Below, piece after piece: positions 11,501-22,880 of a DNA stretch of 64,000 nt (position 1 is its first letter; each line of letters opens with the position of its first letter). The stretch is taken from the NCBI RefSeq assembly GCF_963678635.1, contig NC_087066.1, positions 55,446,312-55,510,311 on the forward strand. Reading direction: 5' to 3'. The notes beneath the pieces are model-generated. The model ran no database searches. It was not told the DNA's origin and worked only from the letters and a program-made list of their open reading frames with translations. Source of the DNA: Symsagittifera roscoffensis (taxonomy: Eukaryota; Xenacoelomorpha; Acoela; Convolutidae). Made by a program: the position numbers and the translations under genes.

Positions 11501-14500
11501 GCAAACCACCTGATTGTTTAAAACGAACCACCTCAAAAAATTTTCAAGTCACTTTTAAAATTTTTGAGGTGGTCGCGTCACTGTGAGTTTTTTTAGGGGC
11601 TATAGCAGGATGATACCATGGGAAAAAAACCTATTATTGAAAAAAATGGGTTGTAGTTAGTCGGTGGTTCAAAATAAAAGATTTAAAAAGTGGGGGAGTT
11701 TTATGTGGGGGAGGGGGTGCTATAATGGCATGGAGTCCATTAAGTATTACCGATCCACAGGTCCCCACTGTCGTGGTCTATCTCGATGTTGTCTGGGTGG
11801 GTGTGAGTGGCGATGCTCCTCACATGTTTCAGACTCTTGTCCTTCTGACTCACGTCGAACACCTGGATGTCACCCCCCACGAACTCCGCCACATAGAGGT
11901 GTCGTCTGTCCCTCGTGATGGCCAGCCCATTCGGGTAGTTCAGTCCCTCCCACACAACCTGTCCCAGATAATCAGTAATACAACTTAACGATATTCGGAT
12001 GTCTGTAACTATCCCCCCCCATTTTGCAAAAGGAAAAGATTAGTAACTACGTACAAAATTCACATATGCTTAAACGTTGAGTTAGATAACTATTGGGGTG
12101 GCAAATCGTTACTAGTACTAAGGGGGGGGGGGGGGGGGGGTGTGTGATAGCTGAAGAGATCCCAATATTCACCCACACAAGAAAAAAATCACTAAAATGC
12201 TGTTCTGCTGTGTACAACCAGGGGCGGATCTAGGATTTTCTCGATATGGGGGGGGGGGGCGGATTTTCAAAAACATTTCGAAAATTTTGAAAAACAGTCC
12301 AAAAAAGGCATTTTTAGGCACTTTTTGGAAAATTTTGACCAAAAAAATCGCGTTTTTTCGGCGCGCGCTCCCCCTCAAAATTAGTATATTGGCGCCAAAA
12401 CTGGATTTCTTAAAAGTACCAAAGAAGGGACCCTTTGGGTCGGCAGGGGGTCGAATCCCTGAGAAAAGACTTGTTGAAAATGTTTTTCTGTGCAATGCTG
12501 TCTAACAGAAGCTGAAGTTCAAATAGAACCTGATGATTTTCATCATCTACAATTTTCAGTGGGTGGAAAATAATTGAATAACAAAATTTGTTCTCACAAA
12601 CTCTCCTTAAACACCAAAACACGCAAGGTCACGGCAAAGTTTTTTTATGCTTCCTTTGTTTTTTTATTCTTTACTTTAAGACCATTTATCCACGGGGGAA
12701 AGGACCAACACAAGAGCTGTACAGCTCATCACGGCGAACCGCTGTTGTGCCCCTGCTTACGAACTACATGCAATTTTTTTGGTTATTTTTCTGGACTGGG
12801 TAATGTTGCTTCACCCTCAAGCAACGAGCACCTTCTTTTTTAGCTCCTTCTTTTTTATCAGGATAGTATACCAACCTTCGCTTCTGACCCGTCAACGTGG
12901 ATGACCCTTCCCCATTTGAGGAAGCCGAATATCTCCCAATATTTTCCCCTCTCAGAAGTGCTGTACTGGTCAATCGTCGCAAAGAAACTGTTCTCCCCCG
13001 TCGGCGCAATGTCGTTTATGTTGTAAATCAAAGGATGTCTGAAGGCTTTCTTGAATATTAGCCGAATGTTCGCAAAGTCGATGTCGAATACTTCTATTGC
13101 GTCTCCATCTGGCCGATGGTTCACTAAGAAGAGAGAAATTCGCCCAGTACGCTGGTTTTCGTAGAATGCGATTCCATGCGGGTTGAAACCCTAAAGTTAA
13201 AAAATTGTTTCCTGAATCTCAATTCGAATCTTAAACTCAAACAGCCTGAACAAATGACTTTTCTACTTCTAAACGCAAATGGCCTGATTCTAACCTAATA
13301 CATTGGTTATTCTAGGCAAACGCAGCCAGAACATGAGCTATTCTAAGCAAACGAATCTTGGGTAGTCCTGATCAGGGGCGGATCTAGGATTTTCTCGAGG
13401 GGGGGGGGGGGGCGGATTTTCAAAAAATTTTCCAAAATTTTGACGACCTTTTTTTTTTTTTTAGGTCGACCAAATTGATTTTTCGAGCTCTCCCAAAGCA
13501 CTGTTTTGCCCCAATTTTGGCAAAATTTTCTGCGCCGCAGGCAAATTTTTGAAAAAACAGTCAAAAAAAAAGCCGTTTTTGGGCACTTTTTGATAAATTT
13601 AAAAATTTTGACAAAAAATAGCGTTTTTTTTTTGGCGCGCGCTCCCCCCTCAAAGTTAGTATATATTGGCGCCGAAGGCGCCTTTAGAAAAATTTTAGGG
13701 TCGGTCTGCCAAAAATGGATTTCTGAAAAAGTATCAAAGGGGGGACCCTTTGGGTCGGCAGGGGTTCGAATCCATGAGGGGGGGGCGTCCGCCCCCCCGC
13801 CCCCCCCCTAAATCCGCCTCTGGTCCTGATACAAGATCTTATAGTAAAATGTTTTTTTTTCTACTGTTTTTATAGTAAAAAGAAGCTCGTATACAGTTTT
13901 AATAGCAGAATTTTTGCATAACTTCACCATTAGTAACATCAGAGTATGAGGTGCAAAGGTTAATTATTCAAAATACTTCAAAGTTTGACCTTGAGGTGTT
14001 CCACATTAATGTACAATAAGGAATTAAATTGGAACATAAGCTGCGCCTTTCTTTTTCCGCACAAAAATTATCTTCTATTGGCGTTTTTAAACTCAACCAA
14101 TCAAATTCGAGCAGTTTTGTTCCGACCGCGTCACTCAAATTGACAGCTGGAAGGAACTATGGATTTTCTAGTGCTTTTTCCGCCCAAATTTGACGACATC
14201 AAAGAAAACTCGTAAGAAGTCAAGTCTGGTATCACATCCCCGTCCTCCCCCTAACACCCTATAGGGTCTGAGCGTTCTCTGTTGCTTGCACAGCAACCGT
14301 CTTTGATGTTTTTTTTCTGTGTTCATATTTTGAGATCTGTGGATAAAGCCACAAGAAGAAAAAAGACACCAAAAAGCCTGATCGGAACAATCGGCGTTTG
14401 CGTGCTAAGCTGAAAACAGGATACGTTCTCACTGTTGGGTCGTAGTTGGAGCTGAACTGGAACTTGGTCACATTCTGCCAGGGATTCGTGAAGTCGAACA

Positions 14501-15439
14501 GAAACAGGCCCGAGTTTTCCACCCATGTCATGTTGCGTCCTGCCAACTTGATCCCCGATCCAATCACCGCTAGTCCATTTGGCAGCACGATCACCTGTCA
14601 AATAAGTAAGCTTTGTTTATTTTCAAAAGTAGGAACATCAGTCTCAGCTAAGAAAATCTCAGCATCAGAAATTGGTGGTCTTCTCTGTTATACGGCCTAA
14701 AATTGCCAATCAGATTGGAGAATGAGTTTCGAGAATCAGATTCGAGAATCATATTCGAGAATGAGTTTCGAGAATGAGTTTCGAGAATCAGATTCGAGAA
14801 TCATATTCGAGAATGAGTTTCGAGAATTAGATTCAAGAATTATGTTGTTGAAAAGAATCCGATTCTTTTCAACATAACAGAAAGATGAGTTTTGGACGTA
14901 TAACAGAAAAGATCCAAAATTGGCAGTAGAATTTCGTTGGCTGTGTAATTCACCTTGCTTCGTGGTCTTCCATACGACCGTATTCGGTCATATTTTGAGC
15001 AACGCACCGGGACCTGAGTAAGCACGGCCAGTTTGAGCGCTCGCGGCATATTTTCAGGTGCAGTCATTATTAGTCATTATAACTATATTTTTAGGTCGAT
15101 CCAATTGATTTTCTGGGCTCTCCCAAATCACTAAAAAGACCCTATATTGACCAAACTTTCTGCGCCGTAGGCAAGTTTTGCAACAAACAGGCCAAAATGG
15201 CGTTTTTTTCCTTTTTTTCGGAAACTTTCGACCAAAAAATCGCGTTGTTGGGCTCAAACCTTTTCTGCTCCGTATTCTAAGCCCTCGACAACTCGACAGG
15301 GTCCAGGGTAGTGGTTATACACATGTTTGCCAATGTCCAGGAGTTTGAACACGTTCGCCTGGTACTGCATATAGAACCCCCCGATCGCCACTATTACTGG
15401 CAGGATCCCCCAACATATCAAGTTCCCAAGCCCCCCCAT
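5598..15439 (-). CDS. Serum paraoxonase/arylesterase-like calcium-dependent lactonase, five exons
   Basis: Exons on the minus strand: 15260-15439, 14433-14594, 12876-13190, 11751-11958 and 5598-5872, joined in phases 0,0,0,1 to give 379 residues (PON family about 355). Every junction has GT-AG. The start is the ATG at 15439, followed by a hydrophobic N-terminal anchor (residues 8-25), as in PONs, which keep their signal segment. The six-bladed propeller residues of PON1 are nearly all present: the His dyad (H119 in GFNPHGI, H139 in VNH), calcium ligands E59, N173/D174, N229 and D275/N276, and the disulfide cysteines C48 and C362. The residue matching PON1 D54, a structural-calcium ligand, is lysine (K60). 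Family members hydrolyse lactones and aryl esters at membranes or in secreted lipoprotein. The substrate here is unknown. Introns are loaded with transposons, the last being 5.9 kb. Confidence 0.93.
6488..7925. mobile_element. Long inverted-repeat (fold-back/MITE-like) element in the last paraoxonase intron
   Basis: The segment about 6488-6995 reappears in reverse complement at about 7385-7925. Matching landmarks include GTGCTCGGGATGGGTTTTTCTTCAGACAAATTTC against the GCGAGCACAAAT end, the TTAACGCGCGATATATTTCGCGC core (about 6720 and 7680 inverted), and AGACCTTAAAAGGCAGTCGGAACATTC against its complement at about 7400. Outer ends carry TTGTTGTTTCGACTTTTGTAACG-like sequence on both sides. A partial direct copy of the left arm lies at about 6040-6480. 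The centre encodes nothing recognisable, so this is a non-autonomous element. No target-site duplication was established. Confidence 0.6.
7930..9400. other. AT-rich intron sequence with ATCGATTATAA-type motifs
   Basis: The paraoxonase intron continues. Short palindromic runs such as AATCGATTATAATTGATT recur near 8020, 8490, 9005 and 9090-9175. The frames at 8240-8490 (+) and 8719-8943 (-) show no family features. No gene is supported here. Confidence 0.5.
9456..11050. other. GC-richer unclassified segment starting at a poly-C tract
   Basis: Base composition changes abruptly at a homopolymer C run (about 9460-9476) and reverts near 11050. In between, the sequence is rich in GGACC, CCTTGG and TTGACCTC-type motifs and is much less AT-rich than the surrounding intron. 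A repeated phrase, GACCTCGATTGACCCCTGGGTGACCTCAAGTTGACC-like, sits near 10180-10230. Open frames (for example 9697-10155, -) show no recognisable domain. It may be an inserted, decayed repeat or LTR element, but I cannot classify it. Confidence 0.35.
12121..12141 (+). repeat. Poly-G tract
   Basis: A homopolymer run of about 19-20 G lies in paraoxonase intron 3, just upstream of the truncated MITE. Long G/C homopolymers recur here (9460, 12250, 13400, 13790) and are prone to sequencing-length error. Confidence 0.8.
12219..12475 (+). mobile_element. hAT-type MITE, 3' truncated copy
   Basis: It starts with CAGGGGCGGATCTAGGATTT, the same terminus as the intact copy at 13373. It shares the internal CAAAAACATTT, GGCGCGCGCTCCCCC and GGGACCCTTTGGGTCGGCAG blocks in the same order. 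The terminal CCTAAATCCGCCTCTG end is missing; similarity stops near 12470. It lies within paraoxonase intron 3. Confidence 0.7.
13365..13830 (+). mobile_element. hAT-type MITE with 8-bp target-site duplication
   Basis: The element spans 13373-13822. Its termini are inverted: CAGGGGCGGATCTAGG at the left and the complement of CAGAGGCGGATTTAGG at the right, 14 of 16 matching. It is flanked by identical 8-bp direct repeats GTCCTGAT at 13365-13372 and 13823-13830. An 8-bp duplication and CAG-starting inverted termini are the signature of hAT-superfamily insertion. At 450 bp with no transposase it is non-autonomous. It contains long G/C runs near both ends. The intact duplication suggests a fairly recent insertion into paraoxonase intron 2. 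Confidence 0.88.
14715..14850 (+). repeat. Minisatellite of GAGAATSAGWTTC-like units
   Basis: Eleven or so tandem 11-13 bp units (GAGAATCAGATTC, GAGAATCATATTC, GAGAATGAGTTTC) occur in paraoxonase intron 1. The alternation of three unit variants in the order C-AGA, C-ATA, G-AGT suggests expansion through a higher-order unit of about 48 bp. Confidence 0.8.
15085..15250 (+). mobile_element. Internal fragment of the hAT-type MITE family
   Basis: Sequence from TTTTTAGGTCGATCCAATTGATTTTCTGGGCTCTCCC to CCAAAAAATCGCG matches the interior of the 13373 element (about 13460-13625). Both termini are absent. The fragment ends about 10 bases from the exon 1 splice donor of the paraoxonase gene, so this insertion has nearly reached the coding boundary. 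Confidence 0.6.
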
Positions 15440-15849
15440 AAAAGTAATAGGAGCAAGATATAAGTTCAAGTTGGTTTGCAAATAAAGATGCGAATATGCT
15501 AACAAATTAGTTTTGAATTCGAGGCGCGGTTGCGCTTTTAGAGGTTAATTGAAAATATACAAAGTAGAAAGAAACTCCTTAACAGTTCTTGACGGCAAAC
15601 CGCAGTGAATTTCAAACAAAGTGGTTTTGACTTCGGAGTAATTTCAATTCTTAATTACTTGTGTCGATGCACGAAACACTAGGAAAGTCGATTTGTCATA
15701 ACCTTTGGAAATTGTTTTAATTACGATTGTTTTCGTCAATTTTCAGCTTTAAGCGTTCAGATTAGCTATGTGTGATGATCTGACAAATCAACAAAGTTGA
15801 AACTTTTAGAAGGAAAAAAGCAATGTTTTAAACACGTCAAAGAGCATGC

Positions 15850-16155
15850 CTCAACCCAATTTGAAACATTTTCATAGACGTGTTTTTCTCCGCTAACACA
15901 AGAATTGCACGAAATACATCGCGCGTTAATTGTCCCAAATTGATCAAGTTGGTAAAATTTAAACCCCTATAAGTTTACACAATTGGCCAAAGGTGAAATA
16001 CTTGTTTTAGATTTGAGCTCTGAGCAACATTTTTTTTGCATGATAAAAAAATGCCGTCAAAACTGGAAGTTAAAAGTTAAAAAGTATCTGGAGAAAAAAC
16101 CATCACGAGCACAGTCATTCTCTCATTTTCTTCATAAGTAGTCAGAACAACAAGT
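15850..16155 (-). repeat. Single arm of the CGCGCGATATATTTCGCG inverted-repeat family
   Basis: It matches the right arm of the element at 6488-7925: TCTCCGCTAACACAAG, CGCGCGTTAATTGTCCCAAATTG, TTTAAACCCCTATAA, and an end in CACGAGCACAGTCATT. Weaker partial relatives follow at about 16500-16680 and 17440-17770. These are solo or broken arms upstream of the paraoxonase gene. Confidence 0.5.
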
Positions 16156-16296
16156 ATCAGAGGCTTGTTTAGCTGTATAGTTTGTTCCGATTATTTGGGA
16201 AATTATCATTAATTACCATATGATGCAGCTCATAATTGCCTAAGTTTCTTAATGGATGGTGTTCAGAAAAATTTTTAAAAGTTTTTTCTTAAGCGT

Positions 16297-16492
16297 ATCC
16301 TGTTTTTACGGAATTCCTTTCAGAAACGTTCCAAGCTTATACGAAATTTTTTTATAGATTTCTCTAAAAAATTTCAAATTAAAAATGATACGGAATCCTG
16401 TTTTTACGGAATTCCTTTCAGAAACGTTCCAAGCTTATACGAATTTTTTTTATAGATTTCTCTAAAAAATTTCAAATTAAAAATGATACATT
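16297..16492 (+). repeat. 98-bp direct tandem duplication (two copies)
   Basis: The block starting ATCCTGTTTTTACGGAATTCC repeats at a 98-base offset (16297-16394, 16395-16492), with only one or two differences. It is a recent local duplication in non-coding sequence. Confidence 0.85.
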
Positions 16493-18022
16493 TCTTTCAT
16501 AGCCATGCGCCAGTTGGAATAATTACACGCCTCATTTCAATTTGAGCAATTGTCCCTCATGCTATGCGTTAGCAGAAATATGGTGAAAATCGCGCCTAAA
16601 TTGACAAAATTGGCACAATTTCAAACCTTTAAACTTATCGAAAAGAGGCTGAAGAAAACTTCAACCCGCGCAAAGTCAGCAAAAATTGATTTTTTTTTTG
16701 TATCGGTAAACAGAATCAAATACTCCGACCTCTTTTTAATTTTTCGCAAAAACCAAAGGATTTGGACGAGCCAGAGCGACAGTAATTAGTTGAATTTTTT
16801 TGTTCGTTTTTGAATCTTTACTTTCAGAAATGCATTATTTGAATCAATAATGCTTAAATGGGTTTTCAAATTGCATTATAAAACGAACTAAGTTTAGTCA
16901 TGAAGTTAGCGAAGATGAACAATAGCTCTTTTTTGAGCCAGAGCTTCTTTTTTTCAACAATTAAAGTTAAAATTCCGACAGGGAAGATCAATTTAAGAGT
17001 CAGGATTGTTAAGCGAAAAAAACAAACTGAGTACAAATTGGCTGTCATTTCTTCAGCAGCCAGCACAAAAAGTTTTTTGGGACGAATTATCTTAACGCAC
17101 TTTTTTTCTCAAAATAATAAGGCTGAAAATGCAATATTTAGAAACTCCCATTAAAAAAAAACACAACATGACTTGAATAGAACTAAAATATAAAGCTCTA
17201 TTTCAAAGTCTGAAGAAATTTGAGAAAATTCAGAGCTTCAAAATAATAATAGTTTTTAAAATAGTTTTCTGGAACTCAAAAAGCAGCCAGAAGTAGTTCT
17301 AAGTCGAATTAATAAAAAACTTTGTCCTTCACTTCAGCATGATAAACTTGATAAGCATGATAGTTTTTTTTCGTTGAGCTCGAATCCATTTACATCCGTT
17401 GAGCTCGAATCTCGAATCAAATATAACAAATTTGGTGGTATCAGGGCAAATTTCAGGATGTTCCGACTGACCTCCAAAAAGTATCAATCAACATTTGGTT
17501 GAAAAAAAATACTCTTTCAAGAAAAACTGAAGAAGATAATCTTACTACAATCTTTTGCTTCTTCACACGCCTTGCCAAGAACAAAGTTTTTTTTTCTCGA
17601 GATATGATGCGTCTTTTGGACCAATTAGTTCACTTTAATTGAGTTTGAAATTCACTTTGAACAAGATTAAATTAGCGCTTTCTCTATGCCTTAGCAGAAA
17701 ACTGGCGCACATTTTTTTATGCCAAATTGGCCGTACTCGCAAATTTAAAAACCCTAAAAGTTTGAAAAAATAGATAAACCTGAACTTTATTGTTGTTGAG
17801 CTTTGGAAAATAACATATCTCAGATATTATTAAGGCTATTACGAAATTGCCATAAGTGATCATTGATAGCAAGACTGTCTGGTTCTACACTCTGTACATC
17901 ACTTTTTCGACAAAAACTTATGAACACCGATTTTAATGCATTTAAATTAAGCTGATTCTCAGTAAGAGAACAGTAGTTCTGTCAAAGATTTTTGTTATTT
18001 GTAAAATGCGTCATTAGAAAAT

Positions 18023-18235
18023 TTAGAAAAGAGACAGATGAGTACTTCCATCGAAGCAGTCCTGTTTTTGAGAATCATTGATATACAAACAGAAAAACAA
18101 CAGTCCCAGTACTGTATCTTGCGGCACACCTCTGTTAACTTTAATCCAGTCTGAAGAAACTCCAATGACACGTCTTTTTTGAGGGCGCTCATTCAAAAAT
18201 ACCCATAAATGCCTTAGCTTTGGTTGGAAAGCCAA
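18023..18235 (-). pseudogene. LINE reverse-transcriptase fragment
   Basis: The frame holds VSSDWIKVNRGVPQDTVLGLL then FFCLYINDS, closely matching the non-LTR RT motif in which GVPQGSVLGPLLF precedes LYIND. The conserved PQG is PQD and GPL is GLL here, and the frame breaks just after, before any YADD box. An overlapping frame at 17995-18192 continues part of the sequence, so a frameshift is likely. It is a short dead fragment of a jockey/CR1-type element. Confidence 0.75.
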
Positions 18236-18479
18236 GATATCGTATTTTTTATTTCATCCATCCTGAAGTTTTGATGTCAAAACTCAAGGAAAAATCGGAA
18301 CCAGAGCGGCTGGATCGTTACCAGAAACGCCTTAAATACGGCGACCTGGGACTCAAATCTCTGAGAATTGTTTTCGAATAAAAAGACAACCTTCCAGCAC
18401 CTTTTTCTAAACTCTAACTTAACACAAAGAGTAAGTTTGTCACCAGAAGTTGGCATTTTGTGGTAAGATACTTGACATA

Positions 18480-18660
18480 AGAAGAATGACAACTACGGTT
18501 GCTATAGTAACACATCAAAAGAAGCTGAAAAAATTGGCTTGAAGGCAGAATCGACCAGTAGGTCAGAATATTTAGAGTTCAGTGACAAATTTTGATAATT
18601 TAGAGTTGCCATATTCAATTCAGCATTTTTTGTTGTAGAGGGAGAGTAAAAATTGCTTTT
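18480..18660 (+). repeat. Third, highly diverged partial copy of the 3.3-kb block
   Basis: Sequence such as GACCAGTAGGTCAGAATATTTAGAG and TTCAGTGACAAATTTTGATAA matches the starts of the two tandem blocks near 19150 and 22510, but with many differences. It suggests an older, mostly lost unit. Confidence 0.5.
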
Positions 18661-19035
18661 TTTGCTTTGTTTTGTGTCAACTGAGGTTTATCCCTCGTGA
18701 TATTCATAACAATGAGTACAGTTTTGGTTCCACATGCCTTGTTTAAATGGATTTTAACTTGGTGACAATTTTGAAACTAGTTCGTTGTTAGGCCTCCATT
18801 TAAACTTTGTTTATCAAATACTACCAAGGTGGTATTTTTTAAAACTATAATTGGGAAATGACATAGTATTGTATCTGAATAATTGAGATTTCGGCGGCTC
18901 AAAAAACTGTTTTTTCGGATCTGCGATCACTCCTTGCAAACAAACTTCTCAGAACAGAGCTAAACAAGGTTAGGACAAACGCGAAGAAAATCTCAAGCAA
19001 AGTAGTTAAGTCAAGAGCTGTGGTAACAAAAGTGG

Positions 19036-22000
19036 TAAATTGAGTGTTTATGGCTTTCGTTATTAAGATACTGAACACTCAGAGAAAGAAAGACAACTAG
19101 AGTAGTTTAATTAATACATTAAAAAAGCTCGAAGATTTTGCTGGGAGGCAGGATCGACCAGTAGGTCAGAAATCTAAGAGGTCAGTGACAACCTTTGATA
19201 ACACAGAGTTACCATATTGGGTTTAGCAGTTTTTGTCAATGAGACCAAAACATCCGGTCAGAGATATTTTCAATTACAGACACTTTCTCGCTGCTATTGA
19301 CAACTTCCTTTCAGATCTCAACTAGCGGAAAGACCTCAAGAACTTTGTGAGATCGAGGCCGCGACAAAAACCTTCAGTAAATGGGTTAAACTTACACAAG
19401 GGAATTCAATAAGCAAGAAAGTTTCTCAAGGTCGACGGGTTCATGCCAACATCACTTTTCATGCCGACAAATATCAGACGATGAAGGCTGTAATGTAGCA
19501 GAAATAGTCTGGTTTATTGAAAATTAATTTTTCAGGACGAAAGTTGAGGCAGCACAGCAGGGTGTGAAAGTTTCCTCTGCTACGTTTTTGATATAACAAG
19601 GACAGTCGAAGGTGGCCCTGAGAAACTTCTTCGAGCCGCCACTGGAAATCATTCTCAGTTACAGTTAACTATTCAATTTTTGAGGTTCTAGATATAGAAA
19701 TTAAAATCGACAACGACAGGACGGTGAGCTGTGGATGGTATCAAAGCCAATAGAGACAGGTAACATGAGTTTCAGGAGTTGTGCCCCATTCAGTATAATG
19801 AACGTGTAATTGAAGGAACTGTACTCCGTCTCTTTCGGAGCACATCTACATGGGAATGTTTTGATAAAGCAAAAAATGTGAACAGTGGTCGGACAGACAG
19901 TTTCCAGTTTTTTTTTGTCTCGGGTTGCGTCACGTGCCTTCGAAAAATTATGGGGGAGAAAAAATATCAGGAGGAAAAGCGAAAAAATGTACCAGCAGCT
20001 CACTTCGGTCACATATGAGATTCAGAAATTTTAGCTAGTTAATCAATGGCTCAATTGTCAGAGACTTAGTCTCTTTTGCTTTTTTAACGTCAATCAGTGG
20101 GTCGGAGCAAATTTGCGGTTTGCTCAGGACACGAATTTTTGAAAAGTTATAGCTGAAAGATTAAAAACACGGATATAAACTCAAGTAATACCTGATAGTT
20201 TTCGTTAGACAGTGTACTTTCGAAGCATTTTAATGGATCAACCTAAAAATCGCCTACCTGAACTTAGTCCGTTGAATTACGCTCACGGTTTCATGCCACT
20301 GACTTCAACTCTAGTTATGTGCTCAAGAAACTTAAATAAGTCTGTAAAATTTTATGATGGTAATTCTCAATTTTTTTTTATCATACACGGGAGTTTTTGG
20401 ACAGTCAGGTCGGTTATTGGGACACTTTCCCTGTTCATCAGGCCAGTAGTTCTTTCGACTCTCTCTCTCTCTCTCTCTCTCTCATCATCTCTCTCTGGAC
20501 TGTCGTACCATCTATCAGGAACAAGTAAACTCTACTCTAGTATGATACAGACAATATGCAAATAGCTATTTTGCTCCATTCCAATTCCCAGCATTTTTCC
20601 GCAAGTGAATATTAGGTTTTTTCGATTTCTGACTTTTTGTTTCAGTTGCTGCGGAGAACTTGATCGTGACAAAGCTCAATCGAAAACTTGAAAAACTCAT
20701 TTCGAACCAAAATCATTTTTCTGTGATATGAATGACAGTCATATATAGAGGTTTTCAACTAGCAATAAGGAAAAACCATCCCTGCTGGTTATTAATTATC
20801 AAGTTTTTCGTACTGAGAAAAATTGAAAAAAAAAGTGCAACATATCACCGCCACACAAACAGTGTTTACGACGCTGAAGTTCAAAATAAGTTTGGCGTCG
20901 TTGAAATCAGCTTTTTTGAGCAAACTAAGACCCAAAGTGGATACAAACAGGTTGTAATGGATGCAAAAACCCCTATTTCGGCCAAGCGGCCAGAATTTTT
21001 CCCATTAGGTCTCAGGAGCATCGTAAAGTGGATACTCCCATCAAGCAACAACTGTAACATGATGGTTTGAGCTCGGAATTAATATGGCAGATCAATGAAG
21101 TGAGCAGGCATCTAGCAATATAAAGATATAATCGTTACAAGAGTCGCATAGTAGGAAGGAGAATCAAGAATTCAACATTTGCTTTGCGACGAATTGAGAA
21201 GCAGGGAAAAAATTGAAAATTAGTTTCAAAATTGAAAAATTTATACTTTATTAATAAAAAATAATGAAAAAGCCGGCATGTTAGCGTGATAGTAAAATAC
21301 TATTCGAAATTTTGGTTGAGAAAAATTTTGAAGAAGAACAAAAGTCTCTCGGCTGGAACTTTCATTGCTAATTGCATAATAGATGCTTTACAAAATTTTG
21401 ATAAATAGTTTTATATGATTAATGAGTTCATACCTTTTATGATTTTCGAAAAAAGTAATTAGTTTTCAAATCTTGAAGATGCACAAAAAATATGCGGCAA
21501 TGTTTGTTTCGTCTCAATTTTAGCGATAGCGTTATCCTAGTAAAATTTCTTGAGAAACAGAGTCAAATGCTGTTGAAGGATCCTATAAAACTGCAAGAAC
21601 AATTATTTTGGAATCCATATATTTTCGAATGCCTTCAATAACGTAGATGAGCGATTTTTGTATTGAAAAATTTTTACAAAATCCAAAGTGACAAGGAGTC
21701 AAAATTTAATGTTTTTCATATGTTCTGTGATTTTGAATTGAAAGTTTTTCGCAAAAATGTTTTGAAAAAACTCAAGGCTATCGAAGTTTTCTTTGAGGAT
21801 TTTTTATGAGGATTTTATTGGGTCATCTTTTTTGAACAACGGAGTTTTATTAGTTTTTTTCAACTCTGTGGTGAAAACGTTCTTATCTATACAGGTATAG
21901 TAACAGAGTCCGCATGGTAATTATTGTTTTAGTACACCTGTGGAAATTCAGGTTGTAATTGCTTTCAATTCTCTTGTTAATTCTTTTAAATCCATTTTTT

Positions 22001-22296
22001 TAACAATCCATTTCACAATCTATTCTTTCTCTTGTTTTAATTTTTTTGAACCCTAATTAGTGAATATACGGGCCTAAATGTAGGCTAAAGTGGCTACCCA
22101 GTTAGAGCAGGAAATTGGTAATAGGAACCTCAAGAAGGAATTACTGCAGCCCCAAAGATGTCGGAGACACGGTAAAGGGTTGCAAAGCGAGCCGAACTTG
22201 CCGCTACTGTCTCGCGCAGAAAGTGAACTGTGTTACCATAAAAGCCGTCCTTAGTGATAACTCATCTACGGTTTCTGATTTTGCTATCTCTACGTT
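19036..22296 (+). repeat. Copy A of a ~3.3-kb tandem duplication
   Basis: It aligns to copy B (22386-25645) at an offset of 3349-3350 bases; landmarks TGGCTTTCGTTATTAAGATA (19051 and 22401) and TGGCTACCCA (22091 and 25440) fix the offset. Divergence is moderate, with scattered substitutions and small indels, so the event is old. It holds RT-like debris near 19540-19900, a CT microsatellite at 20459-20482, an unrecognised repeat-borne frame at 20732-21070 and a minus-strand LINE RT fragment near 21540-21700. A 60-bp sequence beginning GCTGCGGAGAACTTGA occurs at both 20647 and 22328, bracketing 1.6 kb inside the unit. Confidence 0.85.
21540..21702 (-). pseudogene. LINE RT N-terminal palm fragment (copy A)
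   Basis: Read on the minus strand, one frame gives TPCHFGFCKNFSIQKSLIYV and, after an in-frame TAG, DPSTAFDSVSQEIL. These match the FGFRKxxST and DLSKAFDxVxHxIL motifs of non-LTR reverse transcriptases. The frame carries one stop and changed motif residues (R to C, K to T). It is opposite in strand to the other RT remnant of the same block, so two elements are nested or adjacent. Confidence 0.7.
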
Positions 22297-22880
22297 AAAT
22301 TTGTTATCTGACAATTTTGTTTCAGTTGCTGCGGAGAACTTGAACGTGACAATCGAAAACTTGAAAAACTCATTTCAAGTTTTCGTAAATTGAGGGTTTA
22401 TGGCTTTCGTTATTAAGATACTGAACACTCAGAGAAAGAAAGACAACTAGAGTAGTTTAATTAATACATTAAAAAAGCTCGAAGATTTGGCTGGAAGGCA
22501 GGATTGACCAGTAGGTCAGAAAACTAAGAGATCAGTGACAACCTTTGATAACACAGAGTTACCATATTGGATTCAGCAGTTTTTGTCAATGAGACCAAAA
22601 CATCCGGTCAGAGATATTTTCAATGACAGACACTTTCTCGCTGCTATTGACATCTTCTTTTCAGATCTCAACTAGAGGAAAGACCTCAAGAACTTTGTGA
22701 GATCGAGGGCGCGACAAAAACCTACAGTAAATGGGTAAAACTTACACAAGGGAATTCAATAAGCAAGAAAGTTTCTCAAGGTCGACGGGTTCATGCCAAC
22801 ATCACTTTTCATGCCGACAAATATCAGACGATGAAGGCTGTAATGTAGCAGAAATAGTCTGGTTTATTGAAAATTAATTT

